Assembly (NCBI RefSeq): GCF_022369515.1
Contig: NZ_CP059724.1
Coordinates: forward strand, 3,472,001-3,536,000
Source of the DNA: Paenibacillus sp. 19GGS1-52
GTDB lineage: Bacteria; Bacillota; Bacilli; Paenibacillales; Paenibacillaceae
Length of the DNA stretch: 64,000 bases
Direction of reading: 5' to 3'
This document shows positions 45,408 through 54,630 of this stretch, piece after piece (position 1 is the first letter of the stretch; each line of letters starts with the position of its first letter). Both the position numbers and the translations under genes were made by a program. The notes below the pieces were generated by a model, which worked only from the letters and a program-made list of their open reading frames with translations, was not told the DNA's origin and did no database searches.

Positions 45408-45857
45408 TTAGCGAACGAATTCTTTTGTTTTACCTAGCCAGTTTTTCACTTTGAAAATATAATTTTTTTTCTTAAAATAACAGACTCTACACTCGGAGTT
45501 CCACGCTTTATGAATGTTGGCAGGAATATTTTGGATTCCAGATGTTTTGGCTATACATGTCCGATGTTGTCCACTTGAAAAAGAGTAATGTCCACAAGAA
45601 TGGGGATTTATCTCGATACTGTTTTGCATTCCCTTATTCTGTATGCTTTTTAACAATAATGGACAATAGTACATAGAATTGGCCTCGAAATCCCAATAGG
45701 TATCATCTTCAGTTAGCGTTCTTTCAGCTAAAGTATAACGTTTTTTCTCGCTATCAGTGAGTTGTAAAGAGCATTTTCCTGTTAACTTCCTAAAACAATC
45801 GTGCTTTGACAACATATATGTAAATTCAATTGAAGTTGGATTAAACTTATTTTCCAT
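45408..45857 (-). CDS. hypothetical Cys/His-rich protein
   Basis: 149 residues. NPHSCGHYSFSSGQHRTCIAKTSGI recalls the ParB/sulfiredoxin GQHR turn, and NSECRVCYFKKKN gives a Cys-x2-Cys pair; a zinc site is possible. It sits 34 bases downstream of the STAND gene on the same strand, so it may be co-transcribed with it. Function not assigned. Confidence 0.45.
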   Translation of the reverse strand: MENKFNPTSIEFTYMLSKHDCFRKLTGKCSLQLTDSEKKRYTLAERTLTEDDTYWDFEANSMYYCPLLLKSIQNKGMQNSIEINPHSCGHYSFSSGQHRTCIAKTSGIQNIPANIHKAWNSECRVCYFKKKNYIFKVKNWLGKTKEFVR

Positions 45858-45891
45858 TGTACTCTCCTACTATTTCATTTTATATAAAGGA

Positions 45892-48800
45892 TCAGTACGA
45901 TTGTTCCCCAGCGTTTTGCTCCTTCCACAGCTCTATCCACCCCTCCATTGGTTTCTGTTGATAGAATGCTTTTTTCTTCTCAGTTACTATAGAATGCAAT
46001 TGTTTCTGCAGCATCTCCATTTTCGATAAAAGGGCTGGTACGCCTTCATCCTTTCGTTGCCGAAACTGGGCTTGTACGATTTTGTAGCTGTAAATCACCC
46101 GCGGCGGTGCCAGTTCGAACAGCATATCCAAACTTGAGGCTATCCCATCTGTGATGAAGCAATCAATCTCTTTAAGAAAAAATATCATATTGTCGGACGG
46201 TAAATGAAGTTCACGCAAAAGGGTGTAAGCACGGTTTCCCAGCAGGTCAACAGGTATATCGCAGTTCTGACTGATACAGTCGATTACCTCCACCAGTTTA
46301 GCGGTAACCTCCACAGTCTCCAATTCATCTAAGTGGTCGTAGAGCAGTTCCCATAACGATTGGCTATCTGCCCCGTTGACCAGCACGGTCCATCGCAGCA
46401 TGTGATCCGTCATCAGCGTCACGACGTTCTTCGGCCCGTTCGTTAATAAGTCGTCGCAGGCATCTAGAACCTGATCCTTAAAACTCATTTCGGTGATATT
46501 GATTACTCTTCGCAGCGCGTAAGAGAGCGCTGCGGGAAAAGCAGGATGCCAAGGACGCTTCAATAATTCCAAAGCTATGGATGGCCAGAGGGTATTACTG
46601 GTGTTTCCAAGAAGCTTGTATAGTTCTCCATACTCCCTCCCGTAGACCTCGATAGCGTCCGTCAGCAAGCCGGAGTCTGTCAGGTTAATTATTTCAGTGG
46701 CTGCCAGAGGCAGCGTCAATCCCTCCGGTTCCCCCAGCAGGAGACGACATATCTCCAGCGGCACCTCATCTCGTGTTAGCGCAATGGCCTTAAGCCAACG
46801 GGCATCGATTCGATCGCTCTGCAGCACTGTCAGTACCTGAACTTGCTCCTGAGGATGCAGTCTCGGCCAGTAGTTTATGTATTCGGCTAGCGACATGGAT
46901 ACGACATATGAATCCCTGTTGCCCAATAGACGGACTGCTAAACTTTCTCTGTAAAGGATGCTCCCAGTTGTATGCTTCAGTAGAAAATCCAGAAAGCCCA
47001 TTCCATAATCGCTAGGAGACCTATACGTGATCATCCGCTCTATCCAACTGATCCACGCCTCAGTAATATGCACCACTTGATCTTCACTGAACAGGGAAGC
47101 TGCTTTAGAGGTCGATTCGAATAAGTAACCTTCGTCGATCTCAAGAAATTGAGGAGGTACATATTCCAAAAAGATCGGAAGTAGCGTGCTCCATAGATGT
47201 AGAATCTCTTCCTTATTCTGAGAGGACATATGCTCATAGTCTAGACGGAACCAATCTCTCTTCTGTGTGAACTTTATCATGAAATCATTTACAGCCACGC
47301 AGTTGATTTTGACTGTCAGCACTTCCTGTAGCCTCGTTCGTACCCGTTCGCGCGTGTCCCGAGCCCAGCTGCTCCAGCCTTGAAAGCAGCCTTGAATCCC
47401 TTGCAGTACAACGAATGGATGCGGATCTCCCAAAATGAGATCGACATGAAGCGGATTCTCACCGTATCCGCTGAGTAAGCTAAATGCTGCCGGCTCGCGA
47501 ATAAACGCTTCTTTATAAGTTAGCAGTTGTTTGAGGATTATTAGCTTGATCTCAGCATCCAATGAGTAGTCATCCACGACTCGAGCGAGCTGCCATGCTT
47601 CTTCGGGAGTCACCTTAGAGGCCTCCTCCGGAGACCTAAGACGCTCAGCAATCGTATAGAACATTTCTTCAGTGATAGCCACATTATCGATTGGCAGGTA
47701 TCGATTATCCTGTGTATCTTCGAACTTAGGGATTCCGTCGTGCCATTTGAAATTGTAGTCTATGAAGCGGTAATCTTTAATATAACTTGTTACAGTTTCA
47801 GCTTCATTGTCCTGCAACTCTTCGATCTGCGTAGTAAGCAATACAAGGGCTTCGTCTCGTATGTTCGGGTAAGGACTAGACAAAGATTGAAGGGCCATTC
47901 TTCTCAGCTCACTGTGGAATTCCTTTTCCTGATACGCCTCATAGATCCTCCCGAAACTGCGAATGCAGGATAACATGATACTGACAGATTCGCTGTCTAG
48001 CAGCTGCCGAAGAATGTCGAGCAGACGCTTCTTGCCATACCTACCTTGCGTCAAGGCAGTATGCATTGCCGCCTCATAATAGGTTGGATGGGAGAACATT
48101 AATCTATCATCAACATAGATGATATATCCAGCACTCTCCAGCTTCTCACAGACAGTTTGCGCCTGCGCTATACCCTCGGGAAGCCCTGATTTATCATATA
48201 CAAAATTTAAGAGAGCGAAGAGGTCCCTCTCAACAATTCCGAAGCTAACACTGCTTCCCAGCACCATCGTGACAAGCAGAACGACTTCATTTTCCTGCCA
48301 ACTCAGGAACACTTGACCCAAATGAACGGCATCAAACTTGGCCAGACTTGAAAGCTCCGCGTAGCTCTTATTGATCAACTCGTGCGGTTCAATGAACGCC
48401 AGATGACGGATTTGTCCTGGCTGCAATACGGCGGTAGGCTCCACATCCATTCCAGCCGCCACAATGTCCCGGATGCTATCTGGAAGTTGCTGCAACTTTG
48501 CATATTTTGACCACACTTTAATAGCGTAAGCGGAGTTGTCCACCGTCAAGTCTCTCCACTTGCTTGCACCCACACTCCAGGTAGTCTGTGAAGGATTGCC
48601 GTTGAGTTGTTGCAGTAAATCCTTCCTTGAGGTGACAATCAATTTCCGGTGTGGACCTAACTGTTCGATTAGCGTATATAAGCGGGACCACGCATTCCTG
48701 GATTCTTGATTCAGACTTGTGTAACCAAATGGATCCTCTAGGAAACAGATTCGGCTCTCACTGCTCGCTACCGTCAAATACCGATAAGCCGAGTCCAATT

Positions 48801-49731
48801 CAACCTCCTTAAGATACGTATAGCCTTGGTCAGCACGGTATAGCTCGGCTATCCATTCGGCCATATGCGATTTGCCGCAAAGAGAGATACCTGTTAGAAG
48901 CAGCGCGTGGTGTGTCTCCAGGTCTCTAAGGAGAAGGTCACCACCTTCTGAAGGTACGTGAATAGGTCGTGCAAATGCCCGATTCCCTGCATCCTTGTAC
49001 AAGATGTCTCTCATGAGCGGGATCACGTCTTTTCTCTCATTCCGGGCCTCTCGTACCGCCTTCTCCAAATAGCCAATCACTGCCCTAGCTTTGTGTTCTG
49101 GGATATGATGATGAATCTTCAGCAAGCGAATCAACTCTGCTTCAATCGACTCAGCATCCGTCCGTTCCCAGATCAAGATGCGGCGGGATAGCTCTCTCAG
49201 AACAGATTTTTTCACTCTCAACTGCTGAGTATGTTGTATACAATAAACGTCCCTCCGCTGCTTCAATGGGGATGGCTTCGTCGTCTTGTACGTCTTCGAA
49301 TAGGCCTCCAGAAACGTATCGAATAAAATTCCTTGGAGCGGGGACTCTGGATGCTCCAGTATGTCACCTATCGCATTAAGGAAGGTCTGCGTATCGTCAG
49401 AGCAACGGCTTCTTGTAATGAACAGCACCAGGCGATTGGGATCGTTCTCCACCCGATGCAATAAATTTGCGGTATCCTGATTACCAGGAAAGTGTCCCAC
49501 CCATCTAACAAGGCTGCTAATCCCTAGCGTACCTTGTTCGCTTTTAACTTGTGTTTCGATAGTGAAGGTTTTTCTGTCAAAGACAAAATGAAGTTCCGCA
49601 TCCTCGCCATCCTTCTTCTCTACAATAAGTTCCAGTCCATCATGCTCCCACATCAAGAGAGCCAAAAATATTGTTAGCGTATATTGATAATCATAGCCTT
49701 GTGGGCCTGTTAGCTCAATTGACATCGTCAA
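45892..49731 (-). CDS. nuclease-STAND (nSTAND3) NTPase, Avs-like
   Basis: 1,279 residues. N-terminal 1-150 fits a Cap4/Mrr-like dsDNA nuclease: GYDYQYTLTIFLALL, EDAELHF (Asp44), TIETQVKS (Glu59, Gln61-x-Lys63). A STAND ATPase follows: P-loop GISLCGKS (281-288), Walker B RICFLEDPFG (327-336), sensor KLIVTSRKDLL. Residues 560-1279 are a long helical-repeat region, the probable sensor. This architecture matches antiviral STAND proteins that recognise a phage product and degrade DNA. The start is the ATG at 49731 (or 49725). Confidence 0.8.
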   Translation of the reverse strand: MTMSIELTGPQGYDYQYTLTIFLALLMWEHDGLELIVEKKDGEDAELHFVFDRKTFTIETQVKSEQGTLGISSLVRWVGHFPGNQDTANLLHRVENDPNRLVLFITRSRCSDDTQTFLNAIGDILEHPESPLQGILFDTFLEAYSKTYKTTKPSPLKQRRDVYCIQHTQQLRVKKSVLRELSRRILIWERTDAESIEAELIRLLKIHHHIPEHKARAVIGYLEKAVREARNERKDVIPLMRDILYKDAGNRAFARPIHVPSEGGDLLLRDLETHHALLLTGISLCGKSHMAEWIAELYRADQGYTYLKEVELDSAYRYLTVASSESRICFLEDPFGYTSLNQESRNAWSRLYTLIEQLGPHRKLIVTSRKDLLQQLNGNPSQTTWSVGASKWRDLTVDNSAYAIKVWSKYAKLQQLPDSIRDIVAAGMDVEPTAVLQPGQIRHLAFIEPHELINKSYAELSSLAKFDAVHLGQVFLSWQENEVVLLVTMVLGSSVSFGIVERDLFALLNFVYDKSGLPEGIAQAQTVCEKLESAGYIIYVDDRLMFSHPTYYEAAMHTALTQGRYGKKRLLDILRQLLDSESVSIMLSCIRSFGRIYEAYQEKEFHSELRRMALQSLSSPYPNIRDEALVLLTTQIEELQDNEAETVTSYIKDYRFIDYNFKWHDGIPKFEDTQDNRYLPIDNVAITEEMFYTIAERLRSPEEASKVTPEEAWQLARVVDDYSLDAEIKLIILKQLLTYKEAFIREPAAFSLLSGYGENPLHVDLILGDPHPFVVLQGIQGCFQGWSSWARDTRERVRTRLQEVLTVKINCVAVNDFMIKFTQKRDWFRLDYEHMSSQNKEEILHLWSTLLPIFLEYVPPQFLEIDEGYLFESTSKAASLFSEDQVVHITEAWISWIERMITYRSPSDYGMGFLDFLLKHTTGSILYRESLAVRLLGNRDSYVVSMSLAEYINYWPRLHPQEQVQVLTVLQSDRIDARWLKAIALTRDEVPLEICRLLLGEPEGLTLPLAATEIINLTDSGLLTDAIEVYGREYGELYKLLGNTSNTLWPSIALELLKRPWHPAFPAALSYALRRVINITEMSFKDQVLDACDDLLTNGPKNVVTLMTDHMLRWTVLVNGADSQSLWELLYDHLDELETVEVTAKLVEVIDCISQNCDIPVDLLGNRAYTLLRELHLPSDNMIFFLKEIDCFITDGIASSLDMLFELAPPRVIYSYKIVQAQFRQRKDEGVPALLSKMEMLQKQLHSIVTEKKKAFYQQKPMEGWIELWKEQNAGEQSY

Positions 49732-50117
49732 AATGCTCCTTCGTAAATAATTGTTTTGAAGTACACAATAATCTGTTTTATCGGTATTAAATCAGTGTCA
49801 TTTTATCGTAATTTACATTGATATATTCTATTGTTTTATAATAGCATTTCCTGAATATCACTTCATTGTACTTACCATTGTTAATAATGAAAATAGAAGT
49901 ATTTGTTTTGTATTTTGTCTATATTGATCCTCTCAGTTAACACTTTTTTAATCGAACTCTTTTTATTGACTAGAAAATATAACAACATGCAGAAATAATG
50001 TTGTTATAAAATCAATATATGGTGATTGTGGTTATAGTTACGAACACATGTACCTTTATTTGTGATATAATAAGGGGATGGAATATTTTATGAAAAGAGG
50101 CGGTATATATCAGTTGG
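49732..50117. other. divergent promoter region between the STAND and helicase genes
   Basis: 386 bp, about 75% AT. It must hold the promoters of both genes. A frame from ATG 50090 (GGCGG region) overlaps the helicase start but stops after 33 codons. No other gene seen. Confidence 0.5.
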
Positions 50118-52127
50118 ATGGAAAAAAATTATTTGCGAAATCGTGTGAAAAAACAAAATATCGAAAAACCTCTAATAGATACAATCTTTAAGGTCTACGG
50201 AAACCATAAGAGTTATGGGCTTAAAGATCGTGAAGGGCAGCATAATATGTCTTTGGATATTTCTGAGGCTTATATAAACGATGAGAATGCCATGATAGAA
50301 GCGGGTGTTGGTATCGGAAAATCTTTTGGATACCTTATCCCTAGTCTTTACATTAATCATTTTATGAATCAGCCAATCATCATAGCCACATCATCCATTC
50401 AGCTATCTGAACAAATACATCAGGATCTCTTTACTATCTCCAAGAAGTTAGGATTTTCAGGCATTCGATCGATTATTGGAAAAGGTATGGGACAGTATGC
50501 CTGCAGACAACGAGCATCAGAAATATATGAGATAAAAGACAAGAAAAAGAGTGGTTTTGAAGCTATCACGCCAATAGTTGGGGGAATAATGGATATAGAA
50601 ATTAATGAAAGGTCTGATATCTCTGGGGGGATAACAGATTCAGAATGGTCCAAGCTTTGTGTTAATAAGTGCAATTTTGAAAGGTGTTTTTATAAGAGCA
50701 CCTGCACTTTTTACAACATGCGGAGCAAGATCAATGCCAGAAATGGGGATATTGATTTTATTATCGTGAATCAAGACCTACTTATTCGGGATTTGATCAA
50801 AAAAAGAGATGGTTTGAAAGGACTTATTACGGAGCATCCCGCTTTAATTATTATTGATGAAGCTCATAATTTAGAGTCCAAGGTTAGAGACGCGAGAACC
50901 GTCGAATTTACGCTTCGTCAAACGGAGCGGGACCTGGACAACGCATTGCAACTTCTAGTTCGAAAGACCGGAGAACGAAGTTTCTTTGCCTCCTTAAGAT
51001 TTTTGAAACGAGTCATTATGGACGTGTTCAAACAGATTGAAGCTGATTTACTATACACGGCCAACCAGGACACCGATCGGATGAAAATCGGTAAATTAAC
51101 CGGTATTCCCTTTAGTAAGGTTGCACAAATTTTTAAAGATATTAATCTGCGGCTATCGATCTTGGAGACTGACCGCCAGGAAAGAGACATTGATAATTCA
51201 ATCACTGCTATAGTCGATCTTAACTATTTATTTGATATTTTAAGTGGTGAGGAAGAGGGATATCTCATTTGGGCCACAAAACCAAAAAAGGAAGCCACAA
51301 TTAGTATTTGCCCTAAGAGAATCAGCCAAATCCTTAATTATAACCTATTTGAAGGTTCTACCCCGGTAATCTTAACTTCAGCAACAATGTGCCAAGGAGG
51401 AAATACTCTTGAAGAGGAATATGCTTATATCTCAAAATCATTAGGATATAGTGGTGAGTATAAAGATCGACAAATCTCACCGTTTGATTATAACAATCAT
51501 TCAATCTTATATATATCGAATCAAATTCCCTACTACAAACATGAAAATAAGGATGCCTTTCTTGATGCTGCTTGTAGGCAGCTGATTAGACTGTGTGATT
51601 TGACCCAAGGACGAACGTTGGTTCTTTTTTCCGCCAAAGAGGATATGAGAGTCATTCAGGAGAAGTTAAGCACTGAAGAGCTCAGATGGACGCTGCATAT
51701 TCAGAAAGAGGGGTCCTCACAAGATGAAGTGATTCAACAGTTTCGAGAATCTAAGGGAGTATTACTCGGTACAGGTGTGTTTTGGGAAGGCGTTAATATC
51801 GAAGGATCGGATTTAACACAGGTAATCATTGTACGCCTGCCCTTTCCAGTTCCCGCGGACCCTGTTTATGAATATAAGGCGAGTATATCAAAAGATCCGC
51901 ATAATGAGATATTTTTACCGGATATGCTCCTCAGGTTACGACAAGGTACGGGGCGTTTGATACGAAGTGAAAGCGATCTTGGTGTATTAAGTATTTTGGA
52001 TTCTAGGTTATCCGCTGGAGCAGCTCGAAATTATAGAAAAACTGTTTTGGATGCTTTACCATTCAAGAATGTTACTGAAGATTTTAAAGAAGTTGAGCGC
52101 TTTGTGAATGAAAATCTGAAAACTTGA
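50118..52127 (+). CDS. DinG/XPD-type DNA helicase
   Basis: 669 residues. Walker A EAGVGIGKS (61-69), cluster cysteines Cys129, Cys181/185, Cys190 and Cys196 for a 4Fe-4S centre, DEAH at 247-250 (LIIIDEAHNLE), and superfamily 2 motifs STPVILTSATM, VLFSAKEDM, GVFWEGVNIEG and LRQGTGRLIRS. 5'-3' helicase. The start is uncertain: no good ribosome site lies before ATG 50118. It is divergent from the STAND nuclease, and DinG-like helicases are known partners in several defence systems. Confidence 0.82.
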   Translation: MEKNYLRNRVKKQNIEKPLIDTIFKVYGNHKSYGLKDREGQHNMSLDISEAYINDENAMIEAGVGIGKSFGYLIPSLYINHFMNQPIIIATSSIQLSEQIHQDLFTISKKLGFSGIRSIIGKGMGQYACRQRASEIYEIKDKKKSGFEAITPIVGGIMDIEINERSDISGGITDSEWSKLCVNKCNFERCFYKSTCTFYNMRSKINARNGDIDFIIVNQDLLIRDLIKKRDGLKGLITEHPALIIIDEAHNLESKVRDARTVEFTLRQTERDLDNALQLLVRKTGERSFFASLRFLKRVIMDVFKQIEADLLYTANQDTDRMKIGKLTGIPFSKVAQIFKDINLRLSILETDRQERDIDNSITAIVDLNYLFDILSGEEEGYLIWATKPKKEATISICPKRISQILNYNLFEGSTPVILTSATMCQGGNTLEEEYAYISKSLGYSGEYKDRQISPFDYNNHSILYISNQIPYYKHENKDAFLDAACRQLIRLCDLTQGRTLVLFSAKEDMRVIQEKLSTEELRWTLHIQKEGSSQDEVIQQFRESKGVLLGTGVFWEGVNIEGSDLTQVIIVRLPFPVPADPVYEYKASISKDPHNEIFLPDMLLRLRQGTGRLIRSESDLGVLSILDSRLSAGAARNYRKTVLDALPFKNVTEDFKEVERFVNENLKT

Positions 52128-52205
52128 TAGCAAATTTATGAAGTTGTTCACTGTACTGGCATTTGTATGATCAATTGCACTTTCACAAAAGCACCACGAG
52201 CGACC

Positions 52206-52274
52206 TCTGTTCGTTCCACCTGCCCTCATCAATAACCAGGATACGACCCCAGAGGGAACGAACGGAGTTGCTGC
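52206..52274. other. long imperfect hairpin
   Basis: CTCTGTTCGTTCC (52208-52220) pairs with GGGAACGAACGGAG (52253-52266). No T run. It may be a degenerate boundary structure of the repeat array that starts at 52351, or a terminator of the helicase gene. Confidence 0.45.
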
Positions 52275-52350
52275 AAAATCATGTGTATTGCTACTCGTCA
52301 TGCTAACCCTCTAATGATATCACTCGAAGTTTATTTAATCTAGATTTTTC

Positions 52351-52436
52351 ATTAACGTAATCTGCCCGTTACTTCAACAAACAACTAAGGAGTTGCTGCT
52401 TAGCAAACTCACAGCTATCATTCTCCGTAAGCGTAA
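52351..52436. repeat. attC-like array repeat R1
   Basis: Left arm TAACGTAATCTGCCCGTTAC, hairpin GAGTTGCT..AGCAAACTC, right arm GCTATCATTCTCCGTAAGCG (degenerate). The right arm ends a few bases before the stop codon of the HEPN-like gene (minus strand). Confidence 0.6.
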
Positions 52437-52438
52437 AC

Positions 52439-52990
52439 TTAGTTTTCAAATGCACTCTGCTCTTTCGATAAAGGCGAAAGTAAATACATAAATGACTTCC
52501 TAATCTCTTCATTGAATTCTACCTCATATGATTTTAACGAAAAATTAATACTATCATCTATATTAGTTGATACCCAATCTTCATATAGTAATGCTACTGT
52601 TCTTGCTAATTTCAAATCTGGAGTAGGTTCTGAAAAATCTGGTATCCTATGGGCCGAATATTTATTTCTCCAATTTTTAACTGATTCCCAGTAAGTTGTA
52701 TATGTATCATCATCTAATTCTAATGATGATAAAATTATAGATTTGAAATCCCCTATTAAACCTAATTTTTTCCAGTGTGTTTCATTTGTATTTGTACCGA
52801 AAACCATGCACCATAGATTTATTGCTTGTAAATAATGCGCATTAATAGTATAAATCCAAAAATCTTGCGAGCCAAACTTAATCAGATTATCAAATTCTTG
52901 ATGGAGTAATCTAAACCCAGAATAATGAAAGAGAAAATCTCTTAAAATATGTATTTGTTCATTAAAAACTTTTTCGTTATAGTTACTCAA
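52439..52990 (-). CDS. HEPN-like protein
   Basis: 183 residues from TTG 52990 (GGTGGGGG upstream), all-helical. NWRNKYSAHRIPD contains Arg108-x5-His114, the R-x4-6-H motif of HEPN RNases, after helices with a KS..DDDTYTTYWESV pattern seen in AbiV-like and HEPN/toxin proteins. HEPN proteins are often abortive-infection effectors. It is a single gene between two array repeats (R1 and R2). Confidence 0.6.
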   Translation of the reverse strand: MSNYNEKVFNEQIHILRDFLFHYSGFRLLHQEFDNLIKFGSQDFWIYTINAHYLQAINLWCMVFGTNTNETHWKKLGLIGDFKSIILSSLELDDDTYTTYWESVKNWRNKYSAHRIPDFSEPTPDLKLARTVALLYEDWVSTNIDDSINFSLKSYEVEFNEEIRKSFMYLLSPLSKEQSAFEN

Positions 52991-53121
52991 ATAACCCCCA
53001 CCTTATTATTTATTTCTCAATTTAAATTCATCTTAAGTATCAATACTGTACCATAAAGAATAGACTTAAGCGTTGAATCCCCTTTCTTTATCATTTATCA
53101 ATTACTATTCGCATCTCCACT

Positions 53122-53263
53122 TCACAATTCTGCCCATTAGTCTGAATAAAGGCTGCCGATTGCGTTTACTTGATCGACTGCTTATCGTGTTTGAGCTAAC
53201 GTATCCCGTTAGTTGAACAAGCACAATATCTTCGTACTGTGCAACATCTAACGGGCAGAATAC
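53122..53263. repeat. attC-like array repeat R2 (double)
   Basis: Left arm TTCTGCCCATTAG (53128), right arm GCTAACGTATCCCGTTAG (53195), then an inverted left arm CTAACGGGCAGAATA (53248). The right arm serves two elements in opposite orientation, each with its own inner hairpin (GCACAATAT..TACTGTGC in the second). Confidence 0.7.
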
Positions 53264-53327
53264 ATATTTCCTTTGTGGATATATTAATTTTGTTTGGTGA
53301 ATTAAGGTGAGAAAAGGAGAACGGCTC

Positions 53328-53765
53328 ATGAAGGTTTTAATTTGCTTCGTAATCCTAATATCAATGCTTGGAACGCAAACTCCATTTTGCAATGCAGTTG
53401 AGAAGAAGCCGCTTGAGGACTCAAGAGAATTGCAACTTCAAGATATGCTTGTTTTGCAATTACTACCGCATATGCAAGAGAAGCTTGAAGAAGTGTACTC
53501 AAATGTATTTTCAGTACCAGGTCCACCCGATATTTATCCTTATTTTGTTGATGTGAAGCATATAGAAAGGGTTAATGGCTTCCGTGGTTTTGATTTTTTG
53601 ATCACTCTTGATGTGCATCCAACAATCGGCCCTCATATCCCTGTCGGCGAAGATGTTTTTACATATCGGATTTCACCATTTGGAGTTGAACTTAAAAATT
53701 TCGAACATCTTAGCGGACCCAATAAGAGTGACTTCCCCCCCAATTATCAAGATCTTTTGAAGTAA
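53328..53765 (+). CDS. secreted DUF3888 protein
   Basis: 145 residues from ATG 53328 (AAGGAG eight bases before). Signal peptide MKVLICFVILISMLGTQ with cleavage near CNA-VEKK. The mature part (LQDMLVLQLLPHMQEKLEEV, YPYFVDVKHIER, FLITLDVHPTIGPHIPVG, DVFTYRIS) matches DUF3888, a Bacillus/Paenibacillus extracytoplasmic family of unknown role. It is the only + strand gene in the array, set between repeats R2 and R3. Confidence 0.8.
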   Translation: MKVLICFVILISMLGTQTPFCNAVEKKPLEDSRELQLQDMLVLQLLPHMQEKLEEVYSNVFSVPGPPDIYPYFVDVKHIERVNGFRGFDFLITLDVHPTIGPHIPVGEDVFTYRISPFGVELKNFEHLSGPNKSDFPPNYQDLLK

Positions 53766-53924
53766 CAGAAAACTTTTGTTCAATAAACCAACAATAGTCT
53801 AGGAAATTATTTTTCAGTTTAAGATAGCTGTTGGTTTTTTATATTTGAACCCTCAAAAAAGAGCTCCTTTGGAATTCGCTAGTGAGCAGTATGCGTCAAA
53901 TGCGACATAAAACCTCCACTTATC

Positions 53925-54023
53925 TTGTTCAACTATCCTGCCCGTTATCGCAGAGAAGGCAGCCAATTTTTATGTCGGCTGCCTCAAGTGTTGCTGAGCT
54001 AACGTGTCCCGTTAGCTCAACAA
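53925..54023. repeat. attC-like array repeat R3 (best example)
   Basis: Left arm TTGTTCAACTATCCTGCCC then GTTA; inner hairpin GGCAGCC..GGCTGCC; right arm GAGCTAACGTGTCCCGTTAG then CTCAACAA. TTGTTCAACTA and its counterpart at the far end can pair (with G-T), and CGTTA pairs with TAACG inside, leaving TCCTGCC opposite TGTCCCG unpaired. The stop codon of the 54017 gene lies in the right arm. Confidence 0.75.
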
Positions 54024-54340
54024 TCCATCCATATGTTCCTCAGCCGCCGAATGAATATCTCAGGTTCATTTGGGTCAAATACCTCTATCCCGTTGTCTTT
54101 TATAAGCTGTCTTTTAATCAATTCGTCAATGAGTCGATCGGTTACACCGTGATAATCGTCCAATACATTTTCCTCTTCAATAAAACTAATTTGATCACCT
54201 ATATTACTCAAAAGGTACCAGGTCGTCATAGCTGCTGTTACGGGATTTCCGGTTAATTCCCTTGCTTTACTCGCTGGGAGGTGGGCAAAGCTTACTATTT
54301 CTCCTTTGCTTTTATTGACTAAAACGTATCCTTGTCCCAT
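54017..54340 (-). CDS. hypothetical protein
   Basis: 107 residues from ATG 54340. GYVLVNKSKGEIVSFAHLPA at the start, then helical (AMTTWYLLSNIGDQ, VTDRLIDELIKRQ) and a FDPNEPEIFIRRLRNIW end. No family recognised. Its TGA stop (54017-54019) is part of repeat R3's right arm, so the coding sequence and the repeat are directly joined. Confidence 0.6.
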   Translation of the reverse strand: MGQGYVLVNKSKGEIVSFAHLPASKARELTGNPVTAAMTTWYLLSNIGDQISFIEEENVLDDYHGVTDRLIDELIKRQLIKDNGIEVFDPNEPEIFIRRLRNIWMDC

Positions 54341-54369
54341 TCAAAATGTCTCCTCATTCTCTTAGTTCA

Positions 54370-54398
54370 CTGAACTATCGTTTCCCGTTAGAGCTTAA
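54370..54398. repeat. attC-like array repeat R4 (right arm only)
   Basis: GAACTATCGTTTCCCGTTAG then AGCTTAA. The left arm is absent. It lies between the start of the 54017 gene and the end of the next gene. Confidence 0.65.
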
Positions 54399-54417
54399 TC
54401 GAGGTAAGTATCATTCC

Positions 54418-54600
54418 TCACTTACCTTCTATAACATCACTACCCGAGTGTTCGTCCTTCTCTCTTTGCTCAGCTTGCAATTTCTTGGCCATAGCAGCGA
54501 TGCCCTCATATGGTGAATCACCGAATCTCAATTTCATTTCTTCTATAAAAGCTTGTTTGTAGCGTTTCTCATTTTTTTTACGTTGCCTCTTTTTCAACAT
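54418..54600 (-). CDS. small basic/helical hypothetical protein
   Basis: 60 residues: strongly basic start (KKRQRKKNEKRYKQAFIEE), then a helical EGIAAMAKKLQAEQREKD and an acidic tail. Possibly nucleic-acid binding; no family. The ribosome site is GGGGGG-like, close to the ATG. It is framed by repeats R4 and R5. Confidence 0.5.
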   Translation of the reverse strand: MLKKRQRKKNEKRYKQAFIEEMKLRFGDSPYEGIAAMAKKLQAEQREKDEHSGSDVIEGK

Positions 54601-54609
54601 ATGCCCCCC

Positions 54610-54630
54610 CTAACGTTTCCCGTTAGTTTA
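54610..54630. repeat. attC-like array repeat R5 (right arm only)
   Basis: CTAACGTTTCCCGTTAG followed by TTTAG. The TAA stop of the 54623 gene is inside it (CTAACGGG on the coding strand begins one base before). Confidence 0.7.

Noticed and set aside
50090..50191. 33-codon ORF before the helicase
   Set aside because: It overlaps the helicase start in another frame and shows no conserved pattern.
53105..53392. Minus-strand ORF of 95 codons
   Set aside because: It runs across repeat R2 and the signal-peptide region of the DUF3888 gene.
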